The notes beneath the pieces were generated by a model. It was not told the DNA's origin. It saw only the letters and a list, made by a program, of their open reading frames with translations, and did no database searches. Position numbers and translations under genes: made by a program. This document shows, in pieces, positions 33,771 through 47,500 of a stretch of 64,000 nt of DNA. The DNA is from Pyrrhosoma nymphula (lineage: Eukaryota > Arthropoda > Insecta > Odonata > Coenagrionidae): positions 15,725,501 to 15,789,500 of the forward strand of contig OY754335.1 of NCBI GenBank assembly GCA_963573305.1, given 5' to 3'. Numbering within the stretch: the stretch's first letter is position 1; each line of letters opens with the position of its first letter.

Positions 33771-36700
33771 AATGTTATATATGTCACGGGATGAATGGAG
33801 GGACAGTTTTAGATGATATGTCTTGTTAAAGCCACTCGTAAAGATATGGATGAGAAGGTGATTGGTATGGTAAAGGGTGCATAGTCCTCACAAAAGCTTG
33901 TGGATATTGCTCATTGAACGGATTTCACACAGGAAGGGTGTATTTTACTAAAAACTGATCACTGCGTATTAATGTGTAGTAGCCCTGTGCCTTTGTTTTC
34001 TTCGGACGACCGGGCTTGTGACTACCTTGCGTTAAATACGTCTTATTATTCTATCCCTGACTATTAACTTTCGCTTCATTCATTCTCTCCACTCCGACAG
34101 CCCTTTTAATTCCCTCCGTGATCTGCCATTCTACGCGTCCGTCTGCCACCAGATGTTGCGATAGCTGTAACGAATGGCAAAATACCCGCTGAACGTGGGT
34201 GTTAGATGGGAGAACGTTGGTTAAGTGTGGAAGAAGGAGGAGAAAAAAAGTAATTTCGGACGGTGTGAAGGGAGGCATAAGTTCCAAAGAGTTTAAAACG
34301 GATTTAAACAGGAAAAATATAATAATGTCAATGGAGGTAGGCGATACTTGGTGGAATTTAGTTGCACTGAATTGTACAAAGTTTTTCATTTGACATGTTC
34401 AGGAAAAATAGAAGTTTCGATAAGTAAATTACAGGGAAGAGTCATCGTGGCCGGAAAAATTATCAGCAGTACAGTCCGTATAGTTACCGGTCTTTTGGTA
34501 GAATGCCTCCGCTGATGTCTCGTCTGTGCTGCCCTTTCCGTCCCCCTACTTCCCCAAACTTATCAGCCCTCCCTTGCCACGTACAGCGTAGCTATGTGCA
34601 CCAAGGAAGGGTGGGTAAAAGTATTAAGCGTTACCATTAAGGTAGGGAGAAAAGATTTGACGGAGACAGTCTCCCATCCTACTCCCATGACCGAGGTTGA
34701 TGGAAGGTGAGATTCCGGGATGGGAAGAAAATTTTCCATCCCCGCATGGTAATGCCCTCCTTTTCAGGGAGAGGGAAAAGGGGGTTCTCCCTCATAAAAC
34801 TCTCAGCTAGTCGGAAGGAAAGTCTTCGCCGCAGAAAGGCAAGAGGTCGTGCCGTTGAGGTTTTAAAACGACATCGCCCAATTTTCTCTATCCCCGCCCC
34901 CCTCTCGTGAAAATGCGACCAAATTCCCCGGCCGCCATTCTCAGGGCGATCCTCGGGAATCAGGGGAAAGAAAACGGTAATGCGGTTGTTTCTCCCGCGC
35001 ATTGAGTCTCCTCCTCTCTACACCATGCCATCTCGGAATTTACATTATTGGCAATGAGTCCCATCCACCTCGGTTGTTATGCAAATAAGATATTCTAACT
35101 AGACATAATGTTTTTTAATTAAAGCTCTGTATAATGAACAACGGCGTAGCATGCTGCATGGAATATGTCTAACGAAAGCTACTCCCTTTTCACCTCTGAA
35201 AACCCAATGCCTTCGTCGTGTGATGAAAGTTGAATGACTTTGCTGGTTTCCGGCTATTGTCTTTAAGTAAGTGACATGACCTCGCTATGAATGCTTAATT
35301 CTTCAATTCCCTAACTAAAATGAAATCTAGAAACCTCGTTTTAATACCACAAAGATGGATCCCATCTATTAAAAACCGAGGCGAATGACGTTTATAAATG
35401 AAAATATAGCATATGAAAAATATATTAAATAATGTATAAATTATGCGTAGCTGTTCATGTCTATAGATTTTCAAAGCATCGTTTTGTTAACTCACATTCA
35501 TTTTTTTTCATGTTTACGTTGCGCAAAGTAATTTATTGCGTAATTTGTGAGCAGAAAGTGCTTTGGAACGCAAATGGATTTTTACTTTAAAGTAATAAAA
35601 TGTGTTTTTTTATAATAGAATGAGACGTATTCTACTGTGAGGCCATCTTTTTTCTAGTTCAAATATGGAGGTCATTTATTCAGAAACCAAGTTCAATATT
35701 CTCTACAGTAATTAATCAATGGGCATTAATTTGTTATTTAATTCAGAAAATTCTTTATGCGTGAGATCACTCCAATTTTCAAGTAAAAAATTAAGACGGT
35801 CAAAAGACTCATTTATATGTTCGACTACAAGTACACTACATCAAGCAATGATCCAAATACCGCTCACATGGAGCATACGTTTTTAATATATCTATTTTCT
35901 TTTCAAAAATTACGCAACGACCGTTTAAAGTACACAAAAATAGCAGTTGAAATTCAAGTACTATATTTACCAAGACATTTTTACAACCTGGAAAATAGCG
36001 TGCAGAGTCGCTATCCTTGCGGCTATGAAAGAGTTTATTGGAGTACCCTCATGGAATTATGGCCTGATAAAAATCAGTACCGCTCGCATATACGTCCTTC
36101 AGGTTAAGGGTTTGATGTGCAGCTAAATTTGTAGGGATCCTTAATAGGGGTAAGCGGAGTAAAAATTAAAATTAAAGTGATCAAATAAACTTCAAACAAG
36201 CGAAATTGTTGAGTCGATTACTTATCTCGCATTTAGCGACTTACACTGAATGCCTAGACTTTCTTTTCCACCCTATCATGTGCTTATGACTGCCATCTCG
36301 TGACTATTGCAGGTTACGTTTCAAGAGTATAGATTGCTCTCTAAGATGATTGCGTGTTTGTTATACGTATACCTCTGAGCTTTACTAAAGTCTTAGGGAC
36401 ATATTCGCGGAATATGAGTGAAGGAAGGAACCAGTGGAGGGTTTTTATAGAAAAAAGTGTTCCAGGCGTGGCAACAGTCTTCTTTTCCTCTCCGAGCGTT
36501 TTCCTTCACTTTTAATGCTGCTCTGAGACGCTTATGTTTGAATGAATGGCTAAAAGTAAAACTTACCATTGCCAAATTCATCCCCATTCATTTCCCATCC
36601 CCTCATCTTTTTCTCCTACCAACATCATCCCTCCAGAACGAACCCTAGTTACTCTCGACCTACGTGGCTTGTGCTCATTACTCTTTACGGTAGTTTGAGT

Positions 36701-39149
36701 GATAATTTTCTTCAAGCATAATAAAGATAATGTTCGAATTTAATTTAAAATTTAATTGATGCAAGAAACAAAAAAGATATAGTGTTATCGATTACACAAA
36801 AACATTCTTCTATAAGAAGGAACCTCTCAGTAATTAACCAAATATTCGAGGCCTTAGTTTACATTTTTCCCGATGTACGCTGAAAACAGCTATAGAATTG
36901 AAGCTATATAGCGATTAAAAAGGTTTTGCGTTGATAAATACATTTATTCGTAAACAATTGAGAGAAAAAACAAACTACACACCGATTTATTTCTGACGCG
37001 GTCTGTGCGTCAGACATTATCTATGTTTAAATGATATCTCTCAGGAGCGCACAGCCTTACCGTTTCCTATAGAGAACGGCATATAGCCCCAGGAAAAAAT
37101 ATCGAAAAATACTGTAGTAAGTGGATGATATTATGGTATAATTTGAAAGATTAGATCTTTATTGTGTAATGGGGTGAAATACATAGAATATTATAGGAAT
37201 TAACATCTCACTCAAGCTACTTGAAAGAAATTCTCCGCATGCATCACAAAATTCCTGGATTACCCAAAGATGACTCAGATTAATTCCCAAAATAAATATG
37301 TACCACATACCTATAGAGTACCTTCATCGTGCTTGATTTCACGGCTTCCATAACCCAAGAACTGATTGAAGAAATAAATTCCTGAAGATGGATTTCGTAT
37401 GAATTGAAATTTTACCTTTTATTTACTAGATATCATAGCTAAAGTCAATAAATTCTACTTTATGGTCACTTCTCATACTTTTTAGCGTTTCAAAACACAC
37501 GAGCCCTCCCTGTGAGTGAAAAAGAATTAAAGTAATAGCCTTGAAATCTTATTCACTTTAGTCACCTCATTTCCTCCCATCGCTACCATCTCTGGGCTCA
37601 GAGGAGTTGCATGACCTACCACAATTTTAATGGGCAGACGTTAGGAAAAAAAATTATCGGATCTACACGCCGCTGAGTGTGGTATAGCCAAAGAAAAATA
37701 AGACTGCTTTTTTTTCGAGAGTTAACTTGTGATTCAGTCACATATCTCACACTTGCCCAATTCATGGTTTACTTGGGTCAATGAATGCGAGAAAGTTCTA
37801 TTCTGTGCAAGTAAATTTAATATAAATTTGTTTAGCCGAACTATGTATAAGTAAAATTGCCATCCATTGGTGAATGAAGCTACATTTTGAAAAAAGGGTT
37901 TCTAACCGGTAGAAATAATTCTTAAAGCAGAGAAATAGCGCTTGAGTGATTATGGGGACTAGGGACGGAAGAAGAAAATATTTTAACAAATTAAAAGAAA
38001 TGGTGACAGGAATTTCCTATTCGTATGCTATTAGATTTTCTTTTCTTGGACATTGATATTAAGTGTGGATTTTACGGTAAGTAAGTGAGAGTATATTTAG
38101 GGCTTTTGAATAGTACAGTCATGGAGAATATTAGATAAGCAGAAAGAAAAATTTGGTAGCCGATGAATGTCTTTGATAAAGAAGTCACACAAACTGAAAT
38201 TCTAACGAGGTGAAAAAGTGGTTGAAGGAAAAATTTGAAACAAAGGAATGAATTTAATGAAGAAAATTTTCTTAATTATTTCGCTAAACTGAGGGAAAAT
38301 AAGTATTTTCTATACAATGAATGGAAGCTTAAAGCATATCAAACTTACGAATGGAATAACGGAGGCATAATTTCTGTTCGAGCAACACATTACACTACAT
38401 TAGATCCAATGGAGAATCCTTAACCTGTTTATAAATCATACACAACCATTTCAAAAAGAAATAATAGGTCATCAATAAAAGAATAATTACGTTTTTGCAT
38501 CCCTTATAATTCGTACTGACTGGGAAACGTGCATTCATTTTGATACAGATTTACTGGAAATACGTAGATCCAGTTGTATTTTACGTCAATTGGTAGTTAA
38601 ATCAATTATTCTTATTCTACACTATGACCGAATTACTAGTCTTTCCTACTGCAATGTTCCTTTTATTTCTGTGAAGTCACATTCATCTACCACTTATTGA
38701 TAGATATTATTTTGCTGTTACAAAGAGCAACATAATTCCTGGGGATAAAAATCATGCCCATGGTAGTTTCCATCACTGAAATATTATAATATTTCCATAA
38801 TTGAGATAAAGTTAATTTAACCAGAATTTAAACATTCCCCTTTTTGGAAGCTAATATTCGTTCAAAATGCAAATATAGATTATCGGTTTACACATAAGGA
38901 AACTGGTATTGAGGTTGTTTGTATTGTAAGAAATAATGGAACATCAAAAGGAAGCCAAGCAAATTCCTCTGGTGAAAGTTTTCACTCATCTCCGACCTTA
39001 GGCGCCCCGAAATCCTCTTACAAACAGAAAGAAATTAAGATGTGCTGAGTTCTCAATGGAGTTTTGATAACATTCGAAACAAACTAATATGACATCCCTC
39101 AACTGTTATTATCCTCGTATACTTTTGATAGTGAACCCATGAAAACTTT
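33771..39149. other. Non-coding DNA, no recognised gene
   Basis: A GC-richer patch at 34500-35020 (open on both strands, no family) is followed by long AT-rich sequence. Nothing is recognised as coding, RNA or repeat ends. Confidence 0.5.
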
Positions 39150-39475
39150 TACCAAACTTAAAAAAATTTGTATCAGTTTTGCTTGACACAATCCGCTGTT
39201 TTGTCAGAAATTTGCCTAATTGCTCACGGTTCCTTCTGTTAACCTTTATTTCACCCAAAATTCTAATATTTTCATCCCTTTGTACTGTCTAACAATCTAC
39301 CTTTTTTATTATACCTGAGAATTTTTTCTACTCTTGTTATCATATCTCGCTCTACCTTTTCTATATTTTTAAAATATTTTATCTTTCCCACTAAAGAACT
39401 CCCCGTTTGTTTCACTGAAGATCGTGCTTATGTCCACATTTCTGTGGACATATTTTGAACGCCTCAAACTAGTCG
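39150..39475 (-). mobile_element. Possible LINE fragment, very decayed
   Basis: Minus-strand frames show FEAFKICPQKCGHK near 39430-39470, where the LINE family has LEAFEMWCWRRM, and then KIKYFKNIEKVERDMITRV in another frame. The match is weak and needs frame changes. A hairpin with 10-bp arms (TATGTCCACA, loop TTTC) lies at 39429-39452. Confidence 0.25.
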
Positions 39476-41480
39476 TCATCCTGAGAACAACATGCCGTAT
39501 CCGTAAGGTGGTAACATGAATTGAAGTCGATGTATCATCTTCTTCAATTTCGTCATCCTGTTTGTTGAATCACACCTAAAACGTTTAGCGTCTGTGTTTT
39601 GTTCTACCTGGTTAATTACTAAAATGATTGATTGACATAAGGTGGAATGAATTGGAATAGTAGTATTCTACCATCCCAGAGACGTATGGTTTGCCTTCTT
39701 GCCTTACATTTTCGCAATGCATGCACCAGTTTGGGATCCATTTAGACGCGTGGGTCGGGGTTTAATGGTTACGCGATCATTTCTACAATTGAGGACAACT
39801 CAAGTAATGATAGTAGTTGGAGAATGGATAATTCAATGCGAGCATTAGTCTTAATTATAATAAAATCCCAGAACATCCGTTTTCGTAATAATGGTCTTAA
39901 AAATTACTGATTTCGCAATTCATAAGAGGAATTTGCCGAACTTCAATATGCAATTTAATACGCAGCCACCAAATGAAATCGTAAAGCGTTATATGTCAAT
40001 TACAATCACATGTATCTGAAGCCTGCCGGCTGAAATTGTTACGGTTGGGCTATACTAGCACAAATATTTTTGATATTTTCTTCACGGGGTGTTTTTATTT
40101 ACGTGAGCAAGCACCACCGTAAGTAAGCATATAATTCAGAAAAAAAGGAGGGCACCTTTACGTGGGGTATTTAATGGTGTAGTTTGTGCACAATTATGCA
40201 GGTAAGGGAAAATTTTCGTGCGTAGTTTTCTGAGCTTGAAGAAAATAAAGAGCCGAGGCAGCAGAATCACATTGGCTCGCAAAACACTCGCCTACACACT
40301 TTATAGACCTTGAATCAACTACGATACTCGTAGTTTCCTGCGCAGCCAACGACCTCCCTATCCTTTTATCTTCTCGCGAGCTGGGAACAGACCATGTTTA
40401 CCGGGTAAAAGGTTGCCGTGTGACGCCACCGCAAAATTTCTCCATTGTTGCGATCTGAAAAATGCACCCGACTGGCGGTTATCTCCCTACAAGCTCCGTA
40501 GCCTCTCTTATTTTTTTCTCTTTTTTTTTAAAGCGTCGTCTGGTGAATTATGAGCGGGTGACACCGACATACACAGGGGGCGGGGTGGGAGGGTGGGTGA
40601 ATTTAAGTAACGGAAGACCACCCGAGAAGCAGTGGCTTGGCGATGTCGGTTAAAGAAGGCGTGCTAGAAGTGTAAAGCGATTTTTTGTGGAGTAATCAAT
40701 CAGAGATAGGCGGATCTGTAAATTATTTCGTTTATTTTTTGGTGTTCTGAAATGGTTATAGAGAAACTTGATTTCGACCGTAGCGCTGTATGGCAGAGGA
40801 GCTTATTGTTATACCCACGGGATAGAGGACGAGAAGAAACTGGGTGTCGAGATCTGGGTGTGAAGAAGGATAGAAAAGATACAATGGAGGGAAAAGAAGA
40901 CAAACTATAAGATTTGTTGAAAGGCTAGGGGAGAAAAGAATGCTGCATAAGTAAACCTATAAGAGACAAGATTAAGTGAATGGAGCTAGTAATAAATGAG
41001 GACGGGATACTTTGAGCCGTTTTAGAAGATACAACTCTGGTAAAGAAGGGAAGAGGAAGAATAAGAATATGCATTTTGGGTGTAAAAAAGAGGCTAAAAG
41101 CATGCTGAATTGAAGAGAGAGATCATATGGGGATGTAGTCCGACTCTAGCAAGGTCAATGTGAGGGCAGCAATTCAAACATCTATCCTAATCAATAGATA
41201 ACCGAATATTAACATCCTTAGTGACAATTAAAACGTCTACAATATTAAATGCATATATCTATATTCGTCTAAAATGTTATAGAATTAATTTTTCACGAGA
41301 TCAATTTCGCTCATTTCGGGACGGCTTACCAGCGCATGAATACATCCCTTGAGATTCAGTTATTGTTCCCATTAAGTGTGGACTTCTAAGAGTTCGACGC
41401 GATAGTGAATCACAATTTCCGTTTCGTAAAGGAGAAAGAGCAGCAGACTGACACACCGGAGAGAAACAAGAAAATTTGAA
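39476..41480. other. Non-coding DNA, no recognised gene
   Basis: AT-rich with short frames only. The purine-rich stretch at 40830-41120 could be further decayed LINE sequence, but I could not read any family motif in it. Confidence 0.4.
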
Positions 41481-41486
41481 ATCATT

Positions 41487-42250
41487 AATCTTACTCGGAA
41501 GTAAAATGACTGGGCATGGAAGAAGTACCAACGATATCAAGCGAAGTGTATCCTAAATAAAGAAGGGGTTCATGATGAAGAGTCAGCTACTATACTCCAA
41601 GAAGATACGACTTGAGACGAAAAAGGAGCATGCGAGAAAATTCGTGTGGGCCATGGCACCATATGAATCTGTGAATCTGAATATATGAATCAGAAGCATG
41701 CACCCTTTCCAATGCACAGCTTTACAGAAAAGAAACCTTCACAATCCGGTGATGGAGGAGATTGATACAGATCAACTGAACGGATGAAGTGAAAAATGAG
41801 GTTATACAACAAGAGACGAAGAATTTTACGAAGATACAACGAAAATAATAACACGGTAGATTTTATTGTTGCATTACGAGGCTCAGAGACATAAGCCAAT
41901 TGGCAAGCGGGGACAGAAGAGAATAAATGCTTAGGAAACCTGGAGCAGGAGGCGGATGCTGAAGATTAAACAGGCGGATAGGATTAGAAAAGAAGTGTAC
42001 AGAAGAAGAAAATAGGAGGAAACCATATCGAGCAGTAACCGGAAGACAAGGTGCAGATGGATAGGCTACACTTTTGAGACACAAAAAATTTGTAAAGAAC
42101 ATAATGGAAGGGGAAGCCCCTCGAGGAAGATCGAGAGACAAATGTATTGGCCAGATAAAACGGGACGTGAAACAGAAGAGCTACAATGACATTAAAGAGT
42201 CAGAAAGAGAAAGAATAGAATAGAAGAATGCAGCCAAATAATCTTGGAAT
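41487..42250 (+). mobile_element. Decayed LINE, RT thumb to C-terminus
   Basis: From about 41489 the frame reads LLGSKMTGHGRSTNDIKR, a stop, then KKGFMMKSQLLYSKKIRL and KFVWAMAPYES. These correspond to the family blocks YLGS-ITxDGR, the K/R-rich linker and FVWSVALYGSE. Further on, KNEVIQQ near 41790 matches the NEEVL block, and near 42085-42240 a third frame reads FVKNIMEGEAPRGRSRDKCI and KRDVKQKSYNDIKESERER, the end of ORF2. Many stops and at least two frame changes make this a dead copy. It differs in wording from the 14.0 kb LINE, so it is a separate family or subfamily. Confidence 0.75.
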
Positions 42251-42279
42251 TGAATGGCTACTGATGATAGAGGTAAAGA

Positions 42280-42420
42280 TGGAAGGGTAAGTCGCCCAAG
42301 GAAGACCAAGAGAAAAATACATTAGACTGACTAAGAGGGATCTGGGAAAGAACTACACGGAGGGAATGAAGTAGGCAAGGGATACTGATAAATAGAGGGC
42401 TGCAGTCAGCCAATCAATTA
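42280..42420 (+). mobile_element. Second LINE C-terminal end, adjacent copy
   Basis: One frame reads GRPREKYIRLTKRDLGKNYT then EGMK, a stop, ARDTDK, a stop and RAAVSQSIR. This again matches the ORF2 end (GRPR-KYI...KRD...Y.EMK...DRE.WRAAV). It repeats the block already read at 42110-42240, so two LINE tails lie in tandem in the same orientation. Confidence 0.65.
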
Positions 42421-43398
42421 GGATTGAAAGGCTTATAATGTTAATATGTATATGAGGGAACAAGCAAGAAGAGATTGGTGAATTCCAGCCAAATTCAAGC
42501 GCCTTCTTTCTTCCCCTTCCGTCCTCACTCTTCTCACCCACTCCCCCACCCTGAACGGTATTCGGAAGCATCTCTCCGTCCCTCGCTTTTATTCGCACCC
42601 CTAAAGAAAACAAACCCTCATCCCCCTCCGCCATTCTAATGGACCACCCCCATCTACCCTCTCATGCTCGCCTCCCCAAAGGATGTTTTCCCTCCCCCGA
42701 CGCCTATACCTTCCCCTTCTTCAGACTACGAAGCTCCTTAAAATCCCCGACACACTACCTCCGACCCCCCATCCCCCTCCACCACACCGGTTATGCCTCC
42801 CGCCGTTTCTCCGCCTTCTCCTAGGTGCGCCTCGGTGTTTGTGTGTTTTCTTCTCATGAAAAGCAGCTTAACCCAATTTCCGAAACGGCGTCACGTTCAT
42901 CCTGAATTATCTCACTGGAAACCCTTTTTTCCTCTCTCCAATACTCTCCTTAGGTACTCTCTTACGCTCTCCACCTGTGCTTTCGGTACACGTGCGCCTT
43001 CGGGTGTTGGTCTAAGTAAGCAGGAACAAGTCTTGGACGTATGGCTACTCTCTTTATTCCTACAGCTGCCACGTTTGAGGTGCTTATTCTGGAACATAGT
43101 TGGTTTAGGTGTCGAAAAGTTCTGGATTTTTCGTAAGGTTTTCTTTCGTCCGACTAAATGTACAACGTAAAACATATCATACCCATCTTTTTATTATTTT
43201 CGGGATCCATCGCGGTTGTTTGTGTAACGTATGATATGAATTGTGTTGTTGATGCTGGGTTGCTGGGGAGTTGCTGATAGAAAGAAAAGGGGGATTGTTG
43301 GGGAGAATTGGATTTGGAGAGGATGCTGGATGCATCAAGAAACATTGTAATGGAAAGAATAAAGAGTTTTGAAACGAAAATAAACGTCTGACGTTACA
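42421..43398. other. C/T-rich tract, no recognised gene
   Basis: The plus strand is pyrimidine-rich with many C runs at about 42480-42830. A 125-codon plus-strand frame at 42793-43170 overlaps a minus-strand frame, and neither resembles a known protein. Confidence 0.45.
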
Positions 43399-43505
43399 GT
43401 TGCTTTTGGACAACGTTTCGCCTCTCTTCCTGGAGAACTTCAGGTAAAAGATTTTTACCTGAAGACGCTTCCAGAAAGAGAGGCGCAAAGTTGTGCAAAA
43501 GCAAC
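43399..43505. mobile_element. Palindromic element with hammerhead-like arms
   Basis: Arms 43399-43449 and 43453-43505 are inverted repeats around a 3-base loop. Both arms, read outward from the centre, have CCTGAAG, a variable purine-rich stem, a GAAAC-type segment and CAAAAGCAAC. The left arm (minus strand) keeps GGCGAAACGTTGTCC, and the right arm keeps CTGAAGA. In hammerhead terms CTGANGA, GAA, a minimal AC/GT stem III with loop GTT, and a GTC cleavage triplet can be assembled from the two arms, but neither single arm is complete. Confidence 0.75.
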
Positions 43506-44254
43506 CAACTGCGATGGACATCGAAAGCAAAAAAAAGAATATTATAAAGAATCACGAAAACCTGAATAATAATATATTTTAATTGTTATATATTTCCAAG
43601 AATTTTTTAAATTTAAACTGATGCCATTTTCATCAGACATGGAAAAAATTAGAACGTGTAAAATATATCAGTACGTAAATATTGAATTGAACCCTAAATT
43701 CTCGTGTCTGTCGAATAATTTGGCTTGAAAGAATATATTTCGCTAGCTTTCCTGTTAGCGTCTTTACGTCAAAAAACGTTTCCACATCTACTAGCAAAGC
43801 TATTGACACCCAAGTCAGTGTACATAGACAAGGACCCAGAAAAATGTAGACGCCACCATTTCAAAGTCGCGGAAACCTACGAGCGAATATAAAAACAACT
43901 TGAGAAAATCATGAGTCATACATGAGAAATTGAGAAATCTATTGAGAAATACATAATTATATAACCAAAGAAGTGCAATGTTTTAGTATATATTCCTGAT
44001 TTTGACCTATAAATGTGCGTACTTGCATGATGTAATAATACAAAATTTAATCTTACAAAAAAGATTTACAATCCGTTATACGATGCATGACTTGGGGGTC
44101 TGGAAATTGACTTAGTTATTTCACAAATTTATTTTGAAAACAATAAAATTCGGGTTGTTATTTTTTTTGTTCTTAAAATTTTCTCGTAGAATAAACTAAG
44201 TTTATTTTATGATAATTAATTTAGTAGTTTCAATTATGCAAGGCAGAAATCATC
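43506..44254. other. AT-rich DNA, no recognised feature
   Basis: No gene, RNA or repeat end is recognised. Confidence 0.5.
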
Positions 44255-44535
44255 CGATTCCTGACCCCCAGGAGAATAGTACCCGGAAACTCGCGCACCC
44301 ACTACCCGGAAGAGACGCGCTAAATAGACCATATTCCGGGAGAGTTGGCAACCCTTGTTATTCCCTTCCCTGTCTCTCTCTCTCGCGCGGGCTTCTTTCA
44401 TAAGCCGGGTTGAGATTGCCCGGACGACGCAAAGGAAGCGAGCGTAGAGAGAGATACTGTTCGTCGTCTCGCCCTCTTCTTCTTCTTCATCGCCCCCCCG
44501 TCTCGAATACGAGTCCCGAGCACAAGGGGATCAGG
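44255..44535. other. CpG-rich patch with repeat-like motif
   Basis: GC- and CpG-rich island-like stretch in AT-rich surroundings, with CT repeats near 44371-44386 and TTC repeats near 44478-44491. TTCCGGGAGAGTTGGCAACC (44335-44354) resembles a motif seen at the ends of interspersed repeats in arthropods. It could be a promoter-like CpG patch or part of a transposon. No coding frame is convincing. Confidence 0.3.
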
Positions 44536-47500
44536 AATGAGGGGTGCATTAACATGTAGAGTAGAAGCTGGATTTTCCGTGCTTTGGTGTAAAACCTTTT
44601 CCTTTTCGTTCCGACTCGAAGCGGGGATAATGGAAGAGCCTGAGATGAAAGTATTCGGATCAGTTATCCCCTGCTCCGCCCAAATTTAATGTTAGGGTTT
44701 GTGCTCGCGTGCCACGCGATTAGCAAATATTAAGTTTCCGGATTCATCTACGTGATCACCGAGCAAATAATCAAATTTTCCTATTGTTGATTATTTTTCC
44801 TCATTTTACTCGGAATTATCCTCTGGGTTGGTCTGTATCATGGGATGTCAAGACGAAAAATGTCATTGGTATCCCTCTTTCAGTTTTCATTCCTTAAGCA
44901 ACTTCGTTGCAAATAAAACCTTTCATTACGATAGCAGTGGTGGGTGTTTACGGTTTTTCTATGGGTTGAATCGGCATTGCAGGACACAGATGAAATATTA
45001 TTGCTTAATGGGGGTTTTGCTTTTATGCTATATATTGGTTTAGCCTTCCCAATTTAAGCGTCATTCCTTATACTTACTTGACATTACAAAAATACGAAAA
45101 TAATAATGTTACACCAAAGGTGTTGTTAATTATATGGCTACTTTTTTACACATAGTTCTCATATTTTTAATCGGGAAATATGAGAAATTTAAATAATGCA
45201 TCTATAATTCGGTTTCTACGTAGCTTACTACTGCTTACCCTTACTTGAGCTGTGGGAACCCCAAAATACATAACAGACAGGATGAGGCAGTTTTGATGAA
45301 ATAAACATTTTGGTCTTTCAAAAGCCAATGGTTGGCTAAACGGCTTTATGTTTTCCAACGGTATAGAATAGCGTAAGGGTTGATTTGAATCCAGTATCTG
45401 TAATCAGAGACTCACAATTATGTATGACGTTTTTCATGGTTTTCTAAGGAAATCATTAAGTGGACCTTTTCAGACTGATCCACGAGGAATGTTTTTAAAC
45501 CTTCAGTTGCATGTTTGTATATAATGTGTGATAGAACTAAAAAATGGCGGCGAAAACTTAAAAATTATTAAAACACGGAACGTGGAGCAAAAGATGCTGA
45601 CTCGAGGAGATAATAAAACTGCTAAAAATGTCATGAAAATGTGGGATTAAAAAAAATGAATTCAACTTAAGCATATCTGTCGCCACGCTAGCGTGCCTGC
45701 GGCTACGTTATGACTCGATAATAACGATAAAAAGTCTTCTTATCAAAAAGTTTACTCTTGCAGCCTCTACATGATATCTGCTAACCGTTGGACTCTGGAA
45801 TCTTTTTCACGATGCTTTCAAAAACACAAGGATAACAGCATTAATGTTTCCAAGCTATAGATAAAAGACCCTCTGTTTACAAGGAGTTCATCAGAAAGGG
45901 CAACAACAAACAAAGAGTCGCATAAAATGGAGTAGGCATTTCAACCTCACATTCTTGTGCTCAAGGCATGGAAACAGGGGCTTGGAATCCTAATACATAC
46001 ATATCACAATTAAAAGATAACTAATCGGATGCATTTAGATAATCACTAAATATATTGAAGCTTTTTTTAAAAAACGAACAACGATTTTGCAGCTAAGCAA
46101 AAACGTACGTATGGCTTTTTTCTCGATTTTTGTTGATATTCATATTAAATACTGGCTGTACTATCGAAAATCAAACGTTAATGTCGCAGCTGGTGTACGG
46201 AAAATTGTATTTCTTCTTTTATCAGAGCAGGTGCAGGCCCTTGGCCTATGCGTTCGTGCGCATAACTTCCTGAGTACTTTCTTATCTGTTTCAAATCCGA
46301 AGCTCCGACACCTTTGCTTTGTTCCAGGAATTTTCACTTTTACTAATTGATTATCGAAGGGAAGGCTGGGTTATCGTTGGATGAATAACTTGTATAATGC
46401 CAAATATTTCTGTATAAAAGCGATAAAATATATATAAGTGGGCTTTAGGATTTAAAACATTTAATAGAGGTAAAATTGAAATATAACACATGAAATAGCC
46501 CTAAAGGATGTTCATAAGAATGAGAGAAATAGGAATTCTGCATCTTTTATTGTGTTACTTATTGAACTTAACACCTGTAAATAATTCTCAAGCCACGACT
46601 TTAGTGGCTCAGCTGGAAATTATAAACCCTTGCCCATACGGAAACACGCTCCTATCCCACCAAATTAAATTCATTTTTAAAACATTGGAATTTTCAATGG
46701 ACAAATAAGGAGTGAAATGTACACAAAATAGACATCTTTATAGATAAAAAATATTATTCCAGAAAAGGCGACCCTAAAAGATAATTTAACAGAAAGCTCT
46801 TAACGTATCTGCTTCCTCTAGCAATGAACTTTTAAGCCAACAGGAAGATTTTCTGAAATGTATTCGTAATGGTTTGTTGACTGTGAAAGGTGCACGTTTA
46901 TTCACAGTGGAATGAAAATCTCAGGCGAGTTCTCTATCTTTGCTGCGAACTCGTAAGAGAAGACTAATTACAGAATATAAAGACCTTACTGCTGCGAAAC
47001 ATACACTCAAATACGAAGTTTATTAAAATAGTAGTATTTTTTATTGAAGAAAATGACCTTTTATAATATGTACTGTCCGGTAATTCTATGATAATTCCCT
47101 CTCCTGCGCATTAATATTAATGGATCGACGTTCCCCTCTGATTTTGTACAAAGTTGATTATAGCCAATACCCTTGGCGTAAAGTGCCTGAAATAGTGGAG
47201 TGATAGGAAATATACGGGGTGTTTCAGGAGGAAATGTACATATGTCAGGAGAAAGTAGTATAACGTCTTGATTTTAAGAGAATTATCTATTTGATTATTG
47301 CCTCTCTTTTGAGAGCCATTTGTAACATATACTAACTCACTCCCTCACTTCACTTATATTCCTTACATTTATCGTCGTTCTAATTCTGCACGGATAACTC
47401 AGCAAATCAGAACCTGAGACTATTTAAAGCATGGATTTAAATTTAATAGTACATAAAAACCTTTAAAATCAACCGTACACATCAATCCAAAGTATTTACT

